Origin: Oryza sativa Japonica Group
Taxonomy: Eukaryota; Streptophyta; Magnoliopsida; Poales; Poaceae
Assembly: GCF_034140825.1 (NCBI RefSeq)
Contig: NC_089036.1
Span: 1,073,001-1,137,000 of the forward strand
Reading direction: 5' to 3'
DNA: 64,000 nucleotides
How positions within the stretch are numbered: position 1 is the stretch's first letter; the number at the start of each line of letters is the position of its first letter. The position numbers and the translations under genes were made by a program. Shown in pieces: positions 63,101 through 64,000 of this stretch. Below the pieces are notes generated by a model, which worked only from the letters and a program-made list of their open reading frames with translations, did no database searches and had not been told where the DNA came from.

Positions 63101-63717
63101 CCATCAGTTTGGGTTTTGTGTTCTCACAGGTGAATAGTACCCACCTTAATTAAAAAAATGCACTCTATATTTTCTATCCCGCTGTAAAATCTTACAGTAT
63201 TATATGCTAAAAGTCTTGCGAGAAAAAATAGCACAGCATATTCACTTAGCCCCACCATAGATGTAAACTAAAAGGAAAAGGCATGATAAAAGCACACGAA
63301 ATAAGTTGTCCCTTTCTATAGCTCTGAGAGAGAGGATATACAGTGATTAGTACTCCTACCTGATCTTAATTTTCTAGGAACCGGTGGATCAATAGCATCA
63401 CAATCCTCAGCCACCTTTGAAACAGAAAAATGAACAAAAAAGATGTACATAAAGAACAGGAAGCAAATGATTGAACAGCAGAGAAGGCTAATAAACGGGA
63501 CACAAACCTTCCCAAGGCTCTTCACTCTCTTCCTACTAATCAGACTGCTGAAGCTAGCTGTGGTCAGTGAGGAGAGCACTGTATCATCGTAGTCTCCATC
63601 AGAACCTCCTTCCTCCCCTTTCATGTCCATGTCAGTGTTGCTTAATCTCCACTTCAAAACCTTTGCCTTTCCTTTCTTCTGCCTAGATATCAGGTTTAGA
63701 TCTCCACCTTCACTCAT
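60152..63717 (-). CDS. Unnamed plant nuclear-type protein, 12 exons, N end uncertain
   Basis: Twelve in-phase exons give 608 residues from MSEGGDLNL: 63717-63508, 63414-63360, 62921-62794, 62698-62548, 62440-62200, 62113-62041, 61951-61885, 61765-61720, 61642-61567, 61380-61090, 60996-60829 and 60472-60152. I do not recognise the family. The N-terminal third is basic with likely nuclear signals (RKRVKSLGK, PRHVKKRRHL). It also has the segment KEEEVVVDALLSLSQIP and an EAR-like NLDLN. The middle is Ser/Asn-rich and poorly conserved in look. Exon 10 encodes a more ordered block with TWKRSITHVYMCHLIQMHL and CSVCDTT. The C terminus is Gln/His/Pro-rich (QQQLMPNQHQHQQQQQMW). A splice acceptor at 63733/63732 lies 14 bp before the ATG and the frame stays open, so an upstream coding exon may lie beyond the window. 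The donor at 62041 is the least sure junction. Confidence 0.68.
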
Positions 63718-64000
63718 ATTTTTGTTGTTGTCTGTAAACAATGTACAGAGGCGACTGGCATTAGATATCGTGTGTAACTTTGTACTCCGGTAACTAAAGA
63801 ATTTTATCTTTTGAAAGGTTGTAGGTACAGTTTTTAGTTTCACCGTACTCCAGTTTAGATAAACTAATCGTTTAGAACCAATAAGCACTTCATCCAAGTG
63901 TTTAGTTCAGAGTCTTTTTAAATAGTTTTTGTTGACAAAATATTTTTAAATAGTTAAGAATCAGATGACACTCTTGGAAATAATGCACTATTCATCTGAT
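63718..64000. other. Likely first intron of the 608-residue protein gene
   Basis: AT-rich sequence upstream of the acceptor at 63732. No convincing exon is visible before the window ends. Confidence 0.4.

Overview
The window is nuclear DNA from a grass, almost certainly rice (Oryza sativa) on the short arm of chromosome 2. Several predicted products match rice proteins I know: the tapetum bHLH factor TDR (552 residues), the ROP GTPase OsRac6/RacB (197), the cold-shock protein OsCSP1 (241) and the cyclophilin OsCYP2/LRT2 (172). From memory, these sit at Os02g0120500 to Os02g0121300. GC-rich first exons, spliced genes and many short MITEs also fit rice. All exon models were built by hand from splice signals and reading frame. 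In each model the exon lengths add up to an open frame.

Layout: a METTL23-like methyltransferase (+, 947-2725) converges on an Abitram/FAM206 homologue (-, 3516-5887). TDR follows (-, 7670-10060), divergent from a UbcH5-type E2 (+, 12441-13251), then tRNA-Ser(GCU) (+, 13583-13664). Next are OsRac6 (-, 14803-17735), plastid FolD (-, 20629-23450) and organellar glutamyl-tRNA synthetase (-, 24532-29838). A 7.5 kb MITE-rich gap leads to OsCSP1 (-, 37340-38065). Then come a METTL16/FIONA1-type RNA methyltransferase (-, 40737-45764), OsCYP2 (+, 50039-50557), a 7 kb MITE-rich gap, an unnamed EAR-motif coiled-coil protein (-, 57769-59237), and an unnamed 608-residue plant protein (-, 60152 to at least 63717) that may continue past the window.

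Intergenic space holds about twenty MITEs: Stowaway-like (TA target duplications, ends CTCCCTCC), Tourist-like (TAA/TTA), and a 537 bp Mutator-like palindrome nested inside a Stowaway within the GluRS first intron. It also holds several short tandem duplications and microsatellites. I see no retroviral or LTR element, no CRISPR array and no operon.

The genes are ordinary housekeeping and developmental loci without an evident common pathway. Loose links are one-carbon metabolism plus organellar translation (FolD, GluRS) and RNA handling (METTL16-type enzyme, CSP1). I found no convincing new multi-gene system. The best leads are the two unnamed proteins, the little-studied Abitram homologue, a GC-AG intron in OsRac6, and the nested or rearranged MITEs in GluRS introns.
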